This document shows positions 16,138 through 23,147 of a stretch of 33,364 nucleotides of DNA, piece by piece. This DNA comes from Elusimicrobiota bacterium (lineage in GTDB: Bacteria > Elusimicrobiota > Elusimicrobia > UBA1565 > UBA9628): positions 132,852 to 166,215 of the forward strand of contig JAHFCF010000003.1 in assembly GCA_023249645.1 (NCBI GenBank). Reading direction: 5' to 3'. Positions within the stretch are counted from its first letter, which is position 1; every line of letters starts with the position of its first letter. The translations under genes and the position numbers were made by a program. Below the pieces are notes generated by a model. That model had not been told where the DNA came from. It did not search any database and saw nothing but the letters and a program-made list of their open reading frames with translations.

Positions 16138-17081
16138 AACCCCAGTTTCAGGACTCCCTGGGAGAGCAGTCCCAAGAGCGCCAGCACGAACGCGGCGCCC
16201 AGGAAATCCGGCACCCGGAAGAGCCTCAGCTTCGCGGTCGAGGTCTCCACCAGAGCCAAGGCCAGGATGAGGACCAGGAGCTTCAAAGCCAAGACCAGCA
16301 GTCCCAGGCCGAGGGAGGCCAGGTCCGCGCTCATCGCCATGCCCCACGGCACGAAGAGATCGGCGAGCAGCGTCAAAAACAGGGCGAGCTTGATCTGGGA
16401 CGCCCACTCGAGCAGGGCTAGGGACCGGCCCGAGTGCTCCAGGATCATGGCCTCATGGACCATGGTGAGCTCCAGATGCGTCGCCGGATTGTCCACCGGG
16501 AGCCGGCCGCACTCGGCCAGGGCCACCAGGAACAGGGCCGCGAAGGCCAGCGCCGCGCCCGGTCCGAAAGCGCCCCAGCCGGACTGGGCCAGGACAGCGG
16601 CGATGGGACCTGCGCGCGTGGTCCCTGTCTGCACAGCGGCGGTGAAAAGGACCATCAGGAATGCGGGCTCGGCGGTCGAGGCGATCATCATCTCGCGGCT
16701 CGATCCCATGCCGCCGAAGGCGCTGCCGGCGTCGAGGCCGCCTAAGGCCATGAAGAAGCGGGGCAGGGCGAGCAGATAGACCAAGGCGATGAGGTCCCCG
16801 GCGAAATCCAGAGCGCTGCCGGCCAGAACCACGGGGATCAGGCAGCAGGCCGCGGCCGTGGCGGAGAAAGCGACATAAGGGATGAGGCGGAAGATCCAGG
16901 AGGCCGTCTCGGAGACCACCTCCTCCTTCTGCAGGTTCTTGAGCAGGTCCCGATACGGCTGAAAGACGCCGGCCCCCTGGCGGTTCTGAAGGACGGCCTT
17001 GAGCTTCTTGACGCAGCCGGTGATGAGCGGCGCCGCGAGGATGAGGAGCAGGGGCTGAGCCCAGAGGATGGCGCCTTTCAT
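16134..17081 (-). CDS. hyfC: HyfC/HycD-like subunit (NuoH family)
   Basis: A 315-residue NuoH-type membrane protein with about eight helices. The opening segment (RQGAGVFQPYRDLLKNLQKEEV, split here as RQGAGVFQPYRD and LLKNLQKEEV) is the cytoplasmic-loop signature of HycD/HyfC. Another conserved stretch is ECGRLPVDNPATHLELTMVH, the loop that touches the large and small subunits. Length equals E. coli HycD/HyfC closely. ATG 17081 overlaps the hyfB stop by 1 nt (TGATG), with GGAGG about 8 nt upstream. It links the cytoplasmic arm to the ion-pumping arm, so its conserved interface suggests the complex still couples redox chemistry to ion movement. Confidence 0.88.
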   Translation of the reverse strand: MKGAILWAQPLLLILAAPLITGCVKKLKAVLQNRQGAGVFQPYRDLLKNLQKEEVVSETASWIFRLIPYVAFSATAAACCLIPVVLAGSALDFAGDLIALVYLLALPRFFMALGGLDAGSAFGGMGSSREMMIASTAEPAFLMVLFTAAVQTGTTRAGPIAAVLAQSGWGAFGPGAALAFAALFLVALAECGRLPVDNPATHLELTMVHEAMILEHSGRSLALLEWASQIKLALFLTLLADLFVPWGMAMSADLASLGLGLLVLALKLLVLILALALVETSTAKLRLFRVPDFLGAAFVLALLGLLSQGVLKLGL

Positions 17082-19069
17082 CAGCGGGACCTCCAGACCG
17101 AGAGGAGCAGCAGCGCGGTCAGCGTCGCCGACAGATAGGCCAGGTAGAGGTTGACGCTGCCGGCTTGCAGCCGGCGCACGAAATAAGAGATCCCCAGCAA
17201 GGCGCGGATGACCGGCTGGTAGAGCCTGTCCCTGATCAGGAAGGTGATCTCGCTCGAATAACGGATGTTCCGAGGGAAGTAGGGACTGAGCGTGCAGTCC
17301 TGCCGCACCTCTCGGGTCGGTTGATAAAGGAAGGCGAAAAGCATGCGGAAGGGTTTGGAGAAGGCGGTCGCCGTGTATTCCATGCGCGCGCTCAGCCCCG
17401 GCAGGCCGCAGCCCCAGGTGGGAGCAGTGCGCACCCGAGGCTTGCCGCCGATCAGACGCACCGCGACCCAGGCGGCCAGAGCCGCCGCCGTCATGACGGC
17501 CAGGAGGGCGCCAGGCACGAGGGACGCCGGGGCCGCCGGCATGGAGACGACGCCCGCCAGCAGCGCCTGCGCGATGGGTTGGAGGATGCTCACAACCGCT
17601 GCGGAGCCCAAGCCCAGGATGAGGCAGGCAGCGGCGAGGATCGCCATGCCCAGCTGTTCGAAGAAGGAAGCCTCCCGGGCATCCTCGGCGTGTCGGCTGC
17701 GCGGCAAGGCCAGAAAAGAGATGCCGAAGGCCTTGACGAAGCAGGCGGCGGCCAGACCTCCGGTCAAGGCCAGAGCCGCGCTCGCCAAGAGGCAGAGCAC
17801 ACGGGGGCCCGCGGCCGAAAGCCCGAAGCCTGAAAGCAGGGCCTGGTAGGTCAGCCACTCGCTGGCGAAACCGTTCAAGGGGGGAAGAGCGGAGATGGAC
17901 ATGGCTCCTATCAGGCAGCAGAGGGCCGTGACCGGCATGCGCTTGATGAGGCCTCCCATCTCTTCCATGTTGCGCGTATGCGTCGATTTGATCACGGAAC
18001 CTGCTCCGAAGAAGAGAAGTCCCTTGAAGACCGCATGGTTGATCGCATGAAAGAGCCCCGCGGTCAGGGCGAGAACAGCCAGGGAGCCCTGGCCCAGGGA
18101 CTGGAAGATCATCGCGGCGCCGACACCTAAAAGGATGATGCCGATGTTCTCCACGCTGGAAAAGGCCAGGAGTCTCTTGGAATCATTCTCCATGAGGGCG
18201 TAGAGCACGCCCAAGACGCTGGAGAGAGCGCCCAGTGCCAGGACCAGGGCGCCCCACCACCAGGGTCCTCCGCCGAGAAAGGAGCAGACGACGAGGAGCA
18301 GACCGTAGATGCCGGTCTTGATCATGGCGCCGGACATGAGACTCGAGACATGGCTGGGAGCCGCCGGGTGGGCGTGGGGCAGCCAGATGTGCAGAGGCAC
18401 GATCCCGGCCTTGGTCCCGAAGCCGATCAGGGAGAAGAGAAAGACCGCGGTTTTCACCAGCGGGCTGAGTCCCGGCGCCGCGGCTGGGAAGGCCGCGAAA
18501 TCCCAGGAGCCCGTGCTCTTATATAAAAGGAAGAAAGCCGCGAAGATGCAGGCCGTGCCTGCCTGGGACATGACGAAGTAGAGATAGCCGGCCTTGCGGG
18601 CCTCGGCTTTCTCGTGGTCCAGGATGACGAGGAAGAAGGAGGCCAGCGTCATGACCTCCCAGCAGAAGAGGAAGGTGAAGACGTTGCGGGCAGCGGGGAC
18701 CAGGGACATGCCGAGAAGGAAGAGGTTGTAGAAGAATCCCAGACTGCCCGCTTGAGAGTCGTATTCCTCCGCGTAGCCCAGCGCGTAGATCGAAGCGACG
18801 AGCCCCAGTCCCGAGATCAGGGCCGTGAACAGGGCGGAAAACGGCGTCAGGCTCCACGAGAATCCTCCCAAGGCGGTCGGTCCTGTCCATGCCCAGGCGT
18901 ACGCCGTCCCGGCGAGGAGGCAGCTGCTCGATTCCAACAGGAGCACGAAGCTGGCCAAGGCCGCCAGGATGCAGGAAGCCTGACGCGCCCAGGCCGGCCG
19001 TTCGCAGAGGACGAGGCTCAGCAGGGAGCCGCCGAGGAAGAGTGCGGCGCAGAGGGCGAGGAGGTTCAT
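17081..19069 (-). CDS. hyfB: HyfB-like proton-pumping membrane subunit (NuoL family)
   Basis: A 662-residue antiporter-like subunit, close to the 672 of E. coli HyfB, with about 15-16 helices. Key signatures are TKAGIVPLHIWLPHAHPAAPSHVSS, shortened here to its core TKAGIVPLHIWLPHAH, then VENIGIILLGVG and HAINHAVFKGLLFFGAGSV. A hydrophilic C-terminal region (WGCGLPG..., FLYQPTREV) is typical of HyfB and HycC. The start ATG 19069 overlaps the stop of the ArsR-type regulator (ATGA). Family role is ion translocation driven through the membrane arm. It is the first structural gene of the operon. Confidence 0.88.
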   Translation of the reverse strand: MNLLALCAALFLGGSLLSLVLCERPAWARQASCILAALASFVLLLESSSCLLAGTAYAWAWTGPTALGGFSWSLTPFSALFTALISGLGLVASIYALGYAEEYDSQAGSLGFFYNLFLLGMSLVPAARNVFTFLFCWEVMTLASFFLVILDHEKAEARKAGYLYFVMSQAGTACIFAAFFLLYKSTGSWDFAAFPAAAPGLSPLVKTAVFLFSLIGFGTKAGIVPLHIWLPHAHPAAPSHVSSLMSGAMIKTGIYGLLLVVCSFLGGGPWWWGALVLALGALSSVLGVLYALMENDSKRLLAFSSVENIGIILLGVGAAMIFQSLGQGSLAVLALTAGLFHAINHAVFKGLLFFGAGSVIKSTHTRNMEEMGGLIKRMPVTALCCLIGAMSISALPPLNGFASEWLTYQALLSGFGLSAAGPRVLCLLASAALALTGGLAAACFVKAFGISFLALPRSRHAEDAREASFFEQLGMAILAAACLILGLGSAAVVSILQPIAQALLAGVVSMPAAPASLVPGALLAVMTAAALAAWVAVRLIGGKPRVRTAPTWGCGLPGLSARMEYTATAFSKPFRMLFAFLYQPTREVRQDCTLSPYFPRNIRYSSEITFLIRDRLYQPVIRALLGISYFVRRLQAGSVNLYLAYLSATLTALLLLSVWRSR

Positions 19070-19410
19070 CCGAGACTGCTCAAGAGCCGGGAGCTCTCTT
19101 GGAGCTTCTTCTTGAGGATCTCGGCGATCGGCCGCAGAAGCAGGAAGATGTCCTGGTCCTTGATGGAATAATAGACGTTGGATTTTTCCTGGCGCGACTT
19201 GAGGATCCCGGCCTGGCGCAGGGTAGAGAGATGCTTGGAGAGACCGGACTGCTCCATGGCCAGATCCTGCACCATCTGGCCGACCGCGGCCTCGCCTTTC
19301 TTCAAGTACTCGATGATCGCCAGCCGGGCGGGATGGGCCAAAGCCTTGAGGAAATCGGACTTGATCTTGAAGACCATCGCGTCGGCGGAGATTCGACTAT
19401 GATTGGGCAT
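19066..19410 (-). CDS. ArsR-family winged-helix transcriptional regulator
   Basis: A 114-residue ArsR/SmtB-type repressor. The N-terminal FLKALAHPARLAIIEYLKKGE and the recognition region MEQSGLSKHLSTLRQAGILKSRQ, with the wing NVYYSIKD, are standard. No metal-binding CxC pair is present in the recognition helix and the protein contains no Cys, so a metal sensor of the classical kind is unlikely; redox, metabolite or protein-level control is open. It is the first gene of the Hyf-like operon and overlaps hyfB by 4 nt. An imperfect dyad between its promoter and its ATG suggests autoregulation of the whole operon. M12 (MVFKIK) is an alternative start. Confidence 0.88.
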   Translation of the reverse strand: MPNHSRISADAMVFKIKSDFLKALAHPARLAIIEYLKKGEAAVGQMVQDLAMEQSGLSKHLSTLRQAGILKSRQEKSNVYYSIKDQDIFLLLRPIAEILKKKLQESSRLLSSLG

Positions 19411-19435
19411 ATGCTCAACTATTCATATTATACCA
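19411..19435 (-). promoter_or_regulatory. Extended -10 promoter and candidate operator of the Ehr-like operon
   Basis: On the minus strand an extended -10, TGGTATAAT (19435-19427), lies 16 nt before the ArsR ATG with no recognisable -35. Between it and the ATG is an imperfect dyad with arms ATATG and CATAT separated by 10 nt (about 19411-19430). It overlaps the expected transcription start, a sensible place for an ArsR-type operator. The promoter is supported; the operator is inference. Confidence 0.5.
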
Positions 19436-19475
19436 CATCCGTCCGCGAGCCCGCGCATTGCGCTACAATATAGGA

Positions 19476-20000
19476 ATGCTCTCCGTGCTTTGGCTCTTCT
19501 TGATCCCCGTCGGCGGTGGGATCCCGGCCGGCGTCCTCTTGGCTCAAAGCCGCGCCATCGCCTGGCCCACGATGGAGATCCTCTATTTCATCTCCGACGT
19601 GATCCTGGCCTGCGCCTTCGAACCGGTGATGCGTCTCTTGATCGTCGGGGCGCGGCAGGTGCCCGCGCTGGCGCGCGTGACCTCGGCCCTCAAAGAGATC
19701 GTGCGCCAGACCACCGCTTCCTACGGCAGCGCTGCCGGCCCCTTCACCCTGATCCTCATCGCCTTCGGCGTCGACCCCATGACCGGCCGCGCCGCCACCC
19801 ATGCCGCCGGGCACGGCTTTGTCTCCGGCTGGGCGCTGGCCATCGCGGGCGACATGATCTATTTCAACCTCATCATGGTCTCGACGCTCTGGCTCAATTC
19901 GATCCTCGGCGACGGGACCAAGACGATGGTCATCATCCTCGTCGCGATGTTCGTGCTGCCTTCCCTCATCCGCCGCTGGCGCGAGCGCCGGCAAAGCTAG
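19476..20000 (+). CDS. Conserved-looking small integral membrane protein, function unknown
   Basis: I do not recognise this 174-residue protein. It has about four hydrophobic helices (around 1-20, 35-55, 90-115 and 120-165), a mostly uncharged interior and a basic C-terminal tail (RRWRERRQS), so the C-terminus is probably cytoplasmic. ATG 19476 is preferred over an upstream in-frame TTG at 19458: a TACAAT box sits 6 nt before this ATG, which would give a nearly leaderless mRNA. It diverges from the ArsR operon, and its TAG shares a CTAG with the engB stop on the other strand. No catalytic motif is evident. Confidence 0.65.
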   Translation: MLSVLWLFLIPVGGGIPAGVLLAQSRAIAWPTMEILYFISDVILACAFEPVMRLLIVGARQVPALARVTSALKEIVRQTTASYGSAAGPFTLILIAFGVDPMTGRAATHAAGHGFVSGWALAIAGDMIYFNLIMVSTLWLNSILGDGTKTMVIILVAMFVLPSLIRRWRERRQS

Positions 20001-20569
20001 GAGTCGAGCCGGGCGGTCAGTTCAGCGCGCAGAGCCGTCAGGCCGAGCCCGTCCTTGGCGCTGACCCAGGCCACGTCCTCGGGATCGAGGCCCATCGCAT
20101 GGGCCACGTCGCGGCGCTGGGCCTGGCCGCGGGAGGGCTTGACCTGGTCGGCCTTGGTCGCGACCACGCGCCAGGGCAGATGCGCGGCCTCGAGCCACTT
20201 GAGCATCATCAGGTCCAGCCGGGTCGGGCCGACCTTGGCATCGATGAGGGCGAAGACCATGCGCAGGCTCGGCCTTGCGGTGAGATAGCCTTCGATCATC
20301 GGGCCCCAGCTGTCGCGTTCGGCTTGCGGGCCTGAGGCGAAGCCGTAGCCGGGCAGGTCCACGAGCCAGCGGCCATGGCCGGTTTGGAAGACATTGATGG
20401 TCCGCGTGCGGCCCGGGGTGTTGGAGACGCGCGCGACCTCCTTGCGGCAGAGGGCGTTGAGCAGCGTGCTCTTGCCGACGTTGGAGCGGCCCACGAACGC
20501 CACTTCGGCGGCGCAGGGACCGACCTGAGTGGGATCCGTCGCGCTCAAAAGGAATTCGGGGGACATCAT
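19997..20569 (-). CDS. engB: Ribosome-biogenesis GTP-binding protein EngB (YihA/YsxC)
   Basis: A 190-residue TRAFAC-class GTPase of normal EngB length. G1 is GRSNVGKS (27-34), the G2 region is TPGRTRTINVF, G3 is DLPGYG (71-76), G4 is TKAD and G5 is VSAK. GRSNVGKSTLLNAL and the TPGRTRTIN switch I are diagnostic of EngB, which takes part in 50S subunit assembly and is usually essential. Two consecutive ATGs occur (20569 and 20566). An extended -10 (TGATACTAT) ends 9 nt before the first ATG, so the gene may have its own leaderless transcript as well as read-through from the dihydrouridine synthase. Confidence 0.92.
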   Translation of the reverse strand: MMSPEFLLSATDPTQVGPCAAEVAFVGRSNVGKSTLLNALCRKEVARVSNTPGRTRTINVFQTGHGRWLVDLPGYGFASGPQAERDSWGPMIEGYLTARPSLRMVFALIDAKVGPTRLDLMMLKWLEAAHLPWRVVATKADQVKPSRGQAQRRDVAHAMGLDPEDVAWVSAKDGLGLTALRAELTARLDS

Positions 20570-20578
20570 ACCGCACTC

Positions 20579-20587
20579 ATAGTATCA
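20579..20587 (-). promoter_or_regulatory. Extended -10 element upstream of engB
   Basis: TGATACTAT on the minus strand; its first three bases are also the TGA stop of the upstream dihydrouridine synthase gene. Nine nt separate it from the engB ATG, and no Shine-Dalgarno fits in between. Confidence 0.45.
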
Positions 20588-21559
20588 AATCCCGTCGATG
20601 CTGACCTGTGTGCTGAGCTGCGGCGATGCGCTGAAGAACTCCTCGCTCCTGCGCCGGGCGGTGTCCAGGTCGAGCGCGCTGTGGATCCCTCGGAAGAAGG
20701 TGTGGCCGAAGAAGAAATTGCGGGCGAAATAGGGCGCGAGGACCTTGATGCGGATCAAGGCCTGCGTGGGCTCGAAATCCTCGATGATGTAGCCGCACAG
20801 CCGCCGCCAGACCTCGCCGCGGTCGACCTCGAGGCCGGGATCGCGCCACTGCGCGAAGATCCAGGGGCACGCCGCCGCCATGCGCCCGACCATCACTCCG
20901 CAGGCAGGGGCGGGGAACTGGGCCGGATCGCTGATGTCGCCGCTGGCGATGACCGGCAGGCCGGCGTCCTGCGCCAGCTCGCCCAGAAGCTCGTGGCGGG
21001 CATGGCGCGTGAATTTCTCCTCGATGAAGCGGGGATGGATGGTCAGCGCGTCGATGCCCTCGCCCGCCAGCAGGCGCAGGACCTCGCGCAGGCGCTCGCG
21101 CCAATCGGGCCTTTGGCGGCCCAGCCGGATCTTGGCCAGCAGGGGCCCGCCGTAGCAGCGCCGCATCACGCGCAGGATGTCTTTCAGGCGGACAGGATCG
21201 TCGAAAAGGTCGGTCCCGCAGCCCTGTTGGACCACGTTGTAGGCCGAACAGGCGATGTTGAGATCGAGCCCGTCGGGCTTAAGGGGGGAGAGCCTCTCGA
21301 TGACCTCGTCAAGACGCGCGGCATCCGGCGCCATCAACTGATAGATGACCTTGCCCTCGTGCGCGCGGCGCTTGAGGCAGGGCGAGCGCTGCCGGTCCTC
21401 GCGCAGGATCATCCGGGCCGAGAGCATCTCGGTGAAAATCGCCCCGGCTCCGCCGAAATCGCCCAGGAGCCGCCGAAAGGCGCTGTGCGTGATCGCGGCC
21501 ATGGGCGCGCAGAAAATGGGCGGATCGAAAACGACCCCGCGCAAGGCCAAAGGCTTCAT
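20585..21559 (-). CDS. tRNA-dihydrouridine synthase
   Basis: A 324-residue flavoenzyme of the Dus family, which reduces uridines in the tRNA D-loop. It starts with the family pattern FDPPIFCAPMAAITHSAFRRL (first part residues 11-17 onward) and has the active-site Cys in LNIACSAYNVVQQGCG, where the usual NxGCP has become NIACS. LLAKIRLG supplies the FMN-contact Lys, LTIHPRF the His/Arg pair, and VIASGDI the phosphate site. ATG 21559 is chosen because an extended -10 lies 9 nt upstream; an in-frame ATG at 21580 would place that promoter inside the gene. The HPR and NIACS variations make it a divergent member, so the modified position cannot be stated. Confidence 0.85.
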   Translation of the reverse strand: MKPLALRGVVFDPPIFCAPMAAITHSAFRRLLGDFGGAGAIFTEMLSARMILREDRQRSPCLKRRAHEGKVIYQLMAPDAARLDEVIERLSPLKPDGLDLNIACSAYNVVQQGCGTDLFDDPVRLKDILRVMRRCYGGPLLAKIRLGRQRPDWRERLREVLRLLAGEGIDALTIHPRFIEEKFTRHARHELLGELAQDAGLPVIASGDISDPAQFPAPACGVMVGRMAAACPWIFAQWRDPGLEVDRGEVWRRLCGYIIEDFEPTQALIRIKVLAPYFARNFFFGHTFFRGIHSALDLDTARRRSEEFFSASPQLSTQVSIDGI

Positions 21560-21568
21560 GACGAGACC

Positions 21569-21577
21569 ATCATAACA
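21569..21577 (-). promoter_or_regulatory. Extended -10 element upstream of the dihydrouridine synthase
   Basis: TGTTATGAT on the minus strand, 9 nt before the ATG at 21559, with no Shine-Dalgarno between them. Same geometry as at engB and the receiver protein. Confidence 0.45.
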
Positions 21578-21593
21578 CATGGCCCGCGGGCGG

Positions 21594-21621
21594 TTGCTGC
21601 CCGGGAGCAAAATAGTACAAT
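21594..21621 (+). promoter_or_regulatory. Promoter of the hemerythrin operon
   Basis: TTGCTG (21594-21599), a 16-nt spacer, then TACAAT (21616-21621). A conventional GGAGG ribosome site lies 9 nt before the ATG at 21655, so this transcript has a normal leader. Confidence 0.55.
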
Positions 21622-21654
21622 CAGCGGCCTCTAGGGCGCCGGAGGGATAAATCA

Positions 21655-22062
21655 ATGCCTCTCTATGCATGGAAGCCGGAATTCAGCGTCAACATCAAGA
21701 TCATCGACCAACAGCACCGCCGATTGGTGGACTCGATCAACAACCTTCACGACGCGATGAAGACGGCGATCAACAACGATGTCGTCTCGAAGATCGTGGA
21801 AGATCTGACGGCCTACGCCGATACGCACTTCATAACGGAAGAAGACTTTTTCGTGCAATATGGCTACCCCAAGTTGGAGGCGCACAAAAGGGAACATGAC
21901 CGCTTCAGAGCCAAAGCCGCGGAATTTAAGAAACAGCTTCAAGAGGGGCATATCGCCCTATCGATCGATATGAGCATGTTCCTCTTTGATTGGCTCAATG
22001 ACCATATATTGAAGATGGATAAGGCCTACACCGCATTCCTCAATGCCAAAGGGGTTGTTTGA
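21655..22062 (+). CDS. Bacteriohemerythrin
   Basis: A 135-residue single-domain hemerythrin with the full diiron ligand set: H21 (IDQQH), H58 and E62 (THFITEED), H77 and H81 (EAHKREH), H117 and D122 (NDHILKMD). Family members bind O2 reversibly in a four-helix bundle and serve in O2 delivery, storage or sensing in microaerophiles and anaerobes. GGAGG lies 9 nt before the ATG, and a 16-nt-spaced promoter is upstream. Its stop overlaps the TTG start of a PAS protein, so it heads a three-gene coupled operon; a sensing partnership is plausible. Confidence 0.93.
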   Translation: MPLYAWKPEFSVNIKIIDQQHRRLVDSINNLHDAMKTAINNDVVSKIVEDLTAYADTHFITEEDFFVQYGYPKLEAHKREHDRFRAKAAEFKKQLQEGHIALSIDMSMFLFDWLNDHILKMDKAYTAFLNAKGVV

Positions 22063-22403
22063 AGAAAGGCGAAGCCTGGCCTGAGGAGTTGCCGGACGCG
22101 ATCACGGTCTGCGATAAGCGGGGCGTGATTCTGACCATGAACCGGGCCGCAACAGAGGTCTTCAAAAAAGACGGCGGCCGCAAACTGATCGGAAAAAACA
22201 TCCTTCCTTGCCATCCGCAGCCGTCGCGTTCGCTCTTGACCGGTATGCTCAAGCACCCGCGCCAGAACACCTATACCATCCAGAAGGGAAAGATCAAAAA
22301 ACTCATCCATCAATCGCCCTGGTACAAGCAGGGGCGTTTCGCCGGATTCGTGGAGATCTCCATCATTCTGACTAAGAAGATGGCGCACCATGTGAGGCCA
22401 TGA
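22059..22403 (+). CDS. Single-domain PAS protein coupled to bacteriohemerythrin
   Basis: A 114-residue protein that is essentially one PAS domain: ELPDAITVCDKRGVILTMN, then an AATEVF helix, IGKNILPCHPQPSRSLL, and the last strands KKLIHQSPWYKQGRFAGFVE. The CHP and QSPWY patterns recur in a family of small stand-alone PAS proteins I recognise only in general terms. No output domain is attached, so it must signal through a partner or simply bind a ligand. The start is TTG 22059, overlapping the hemerythrin TGA (TTGA) with AAAGGGG just upstream. Its own stop overlaps the next gene (ATGA). The ligand (heme, flavin or a small molecule) cannot be told from the sequence. Confidence 0.8.
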   Translation: MKKGEAWPEELPDAITVCDKRGVILTMNRAATEVFKKDGGRKLIGKNILPCHPQPSRSLLTGMLKHPRQNTYTIQKGKIKKLIHQSPWYKQGRFAGFVEISIILTKKMAHHVRP

Positions 22404-22621
22404 AATATCTCATCATCCTCACCGTCTTTCTGAGCGTTGGCTGGCTCTTCTATGAGTGGTGCCGCCAGCAATCCACCCCGGAGAAGATCCAGCAGAGCGA
22501 GCCTGGGAAGTACGTCCAAGGCTTGCAGAACGCCGTGCAGAAGGCCGAACGAGCCAGGGACCAGGCCAACGAAGCCATTCGGCGGGAAACCCAGACCTCG
22601 CCGGCAGGCGAAAACCGCTGA
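22400..22621 (+). CDS. Small single-pass membrane protein with helical tail
   Basis: A 73-residue protein with an N-terminal membrane helix (MKYLIILTVFLSVGWLFYEW) and a charged, probably coiled-coil C-terminal helix (KYVQGLQNAVQKAERARDQANEAIRRE). No known family recognised. Its ATG overlaps the stop of the PAS gene, which is strong evidence for translation and for a role with the hemerythrin and PAS proteins, perhaps as a membrane tether. Confidence 0.65.
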   Translation: MKYLIILTVFLSVGWLFYEWCRQQSTPEKIQQSEPGKYVQGLQNAVQKAERARDQANEAIRRETQTSPAGENR

Positions 22622-22651
22622 AAACACAAAACCCCGGGCTGTCGCCCAGGG
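22621..22651 (-). terminator. Intrinsic terminator downstream of tRNA-Met
   Basis: On the minus strand an 8-bp GC-rich stem (CCCTGGGC / GCCCGGGG, one G-U pair) with a GACA loop is followed by TTTTGTGTTTT. It lies 45 nt past the tRNA 3' end. Confidence 0.75.
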
Positions 22652-22695
22652 CTAGGTCCTGACATTTCTCGTCTCAGGTTCGAAAACGCCGAAAC

Positions 22696-22772
22696 TGGTT
22701 GCGGGGGCTGGATTTGAACCAGCGACCTCAAGGTTATGAGCCTTGCGAGCTACCGGGCTGCTCTACCCCGCA
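22696..22772 (-). tRNA. tRNA-Met (CAU), initiator type, CCA encoded
   Basis: A 77-nt cloverleaf read on the minus strand with anticodon CAT, T-arm GGTTCAAATCC and a genome-encoded CCA end. The D-stem has A11-U24, and the overall sequence is that of bacterial initiator tRNA. Two initiator hallmarks are altered: position 1 is T and can pair with A72 (bacteria usually have the C1xA72 mismatch), and the anticodon stem has two rather than three consecutive G-C pairs (CAAGG/CCTTG). A -35/-10 promoter lies directly upstream and an intrinsic terminator downstream, so it is an independent unit. An elongator or Ile identity is less likely given A11-U24. Confidence 0.93.
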
Positions 22773-22777
22773 GAGAA

Positions 22778-22806
22778 AGAATAGCACAAGTGAAGAGGTA
22801 AAACAA
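22778..22806 (-). promoter_or_regulatory. Promoter of the tRNA-Met gene
   Basis: Minus strand TTGTTT (22806-22801), a 17-nt spacer, and TATTCT (22783-22778), ending 5 nt before the tRNA 5' end. Spacing is optimal for a sigma-70-type promoter. Confidence 0.65.
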
Positions 22807-23147
22807 GCGAAAAGTTTGATTTCTCGACGAGAGAGCGGATTTTTTCGAGTCGCTGCAAGTTCGCAAAGGATTTGCCATACAAACAGACATACCGCGCCGG
22901 CGATTTTCAGTTGGGAAGGAAACACTTCAGGTTCCGCCTTATCCCCGCGTACCCCTCCGCTTTCACTAAGGAATATTTGCTCGTTGATTTGCTGAACGAC
23001 CTGAGGAACCTCCCGGACGATGTCTCGGCCGTGCTCAGAAACCTGAAGTCTCGGCTCAACGAATTCGATCGGGAGAAGGTGTCCGAGTGCCTGAGGTTGT
23101 ACGGCAACCCGGCCGCCAAGCGTCTGCTGCGAGAGGCCTATGCTTGA
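22794..23147 (+). pseudogene. C-terminal remnant of an AbiEi-like antitoxin
   Basis: The frame is open from 22794 to the stop at 23147 but has no convincing start: the first candidate is TTG 22872, with AAGGA only 1-2 nt before it. From 22872 it encodes 91 residues ending in EYLLVDLLNDLRNLPDD ... LNEFDREKVSECLRLYGNPAAKRLLREA. This resembles the C-terminal half of AbiEi/DUF6088-type antitoxins, which follow a DNA-binding N-terminal domain missing here. Its stop overlaps the ATG of a second fragment (ATGCTTGA), as in antitoxin-toxin pairs. The left end runs into the tRNA promoter. I regard it as a decayed gene. Family assignment is from remembered patterns only. Confidence 0.4.

Noticed and set aside
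12547-19069. Ordinary complex I (nuo) operon
   Set aside because: HyfE-type and HyfB-type subunits and HyfI-like CNGCE spacing match hydrogenase-4 relatives, and NuoA, E, F, G, I, J and K genes are absent.
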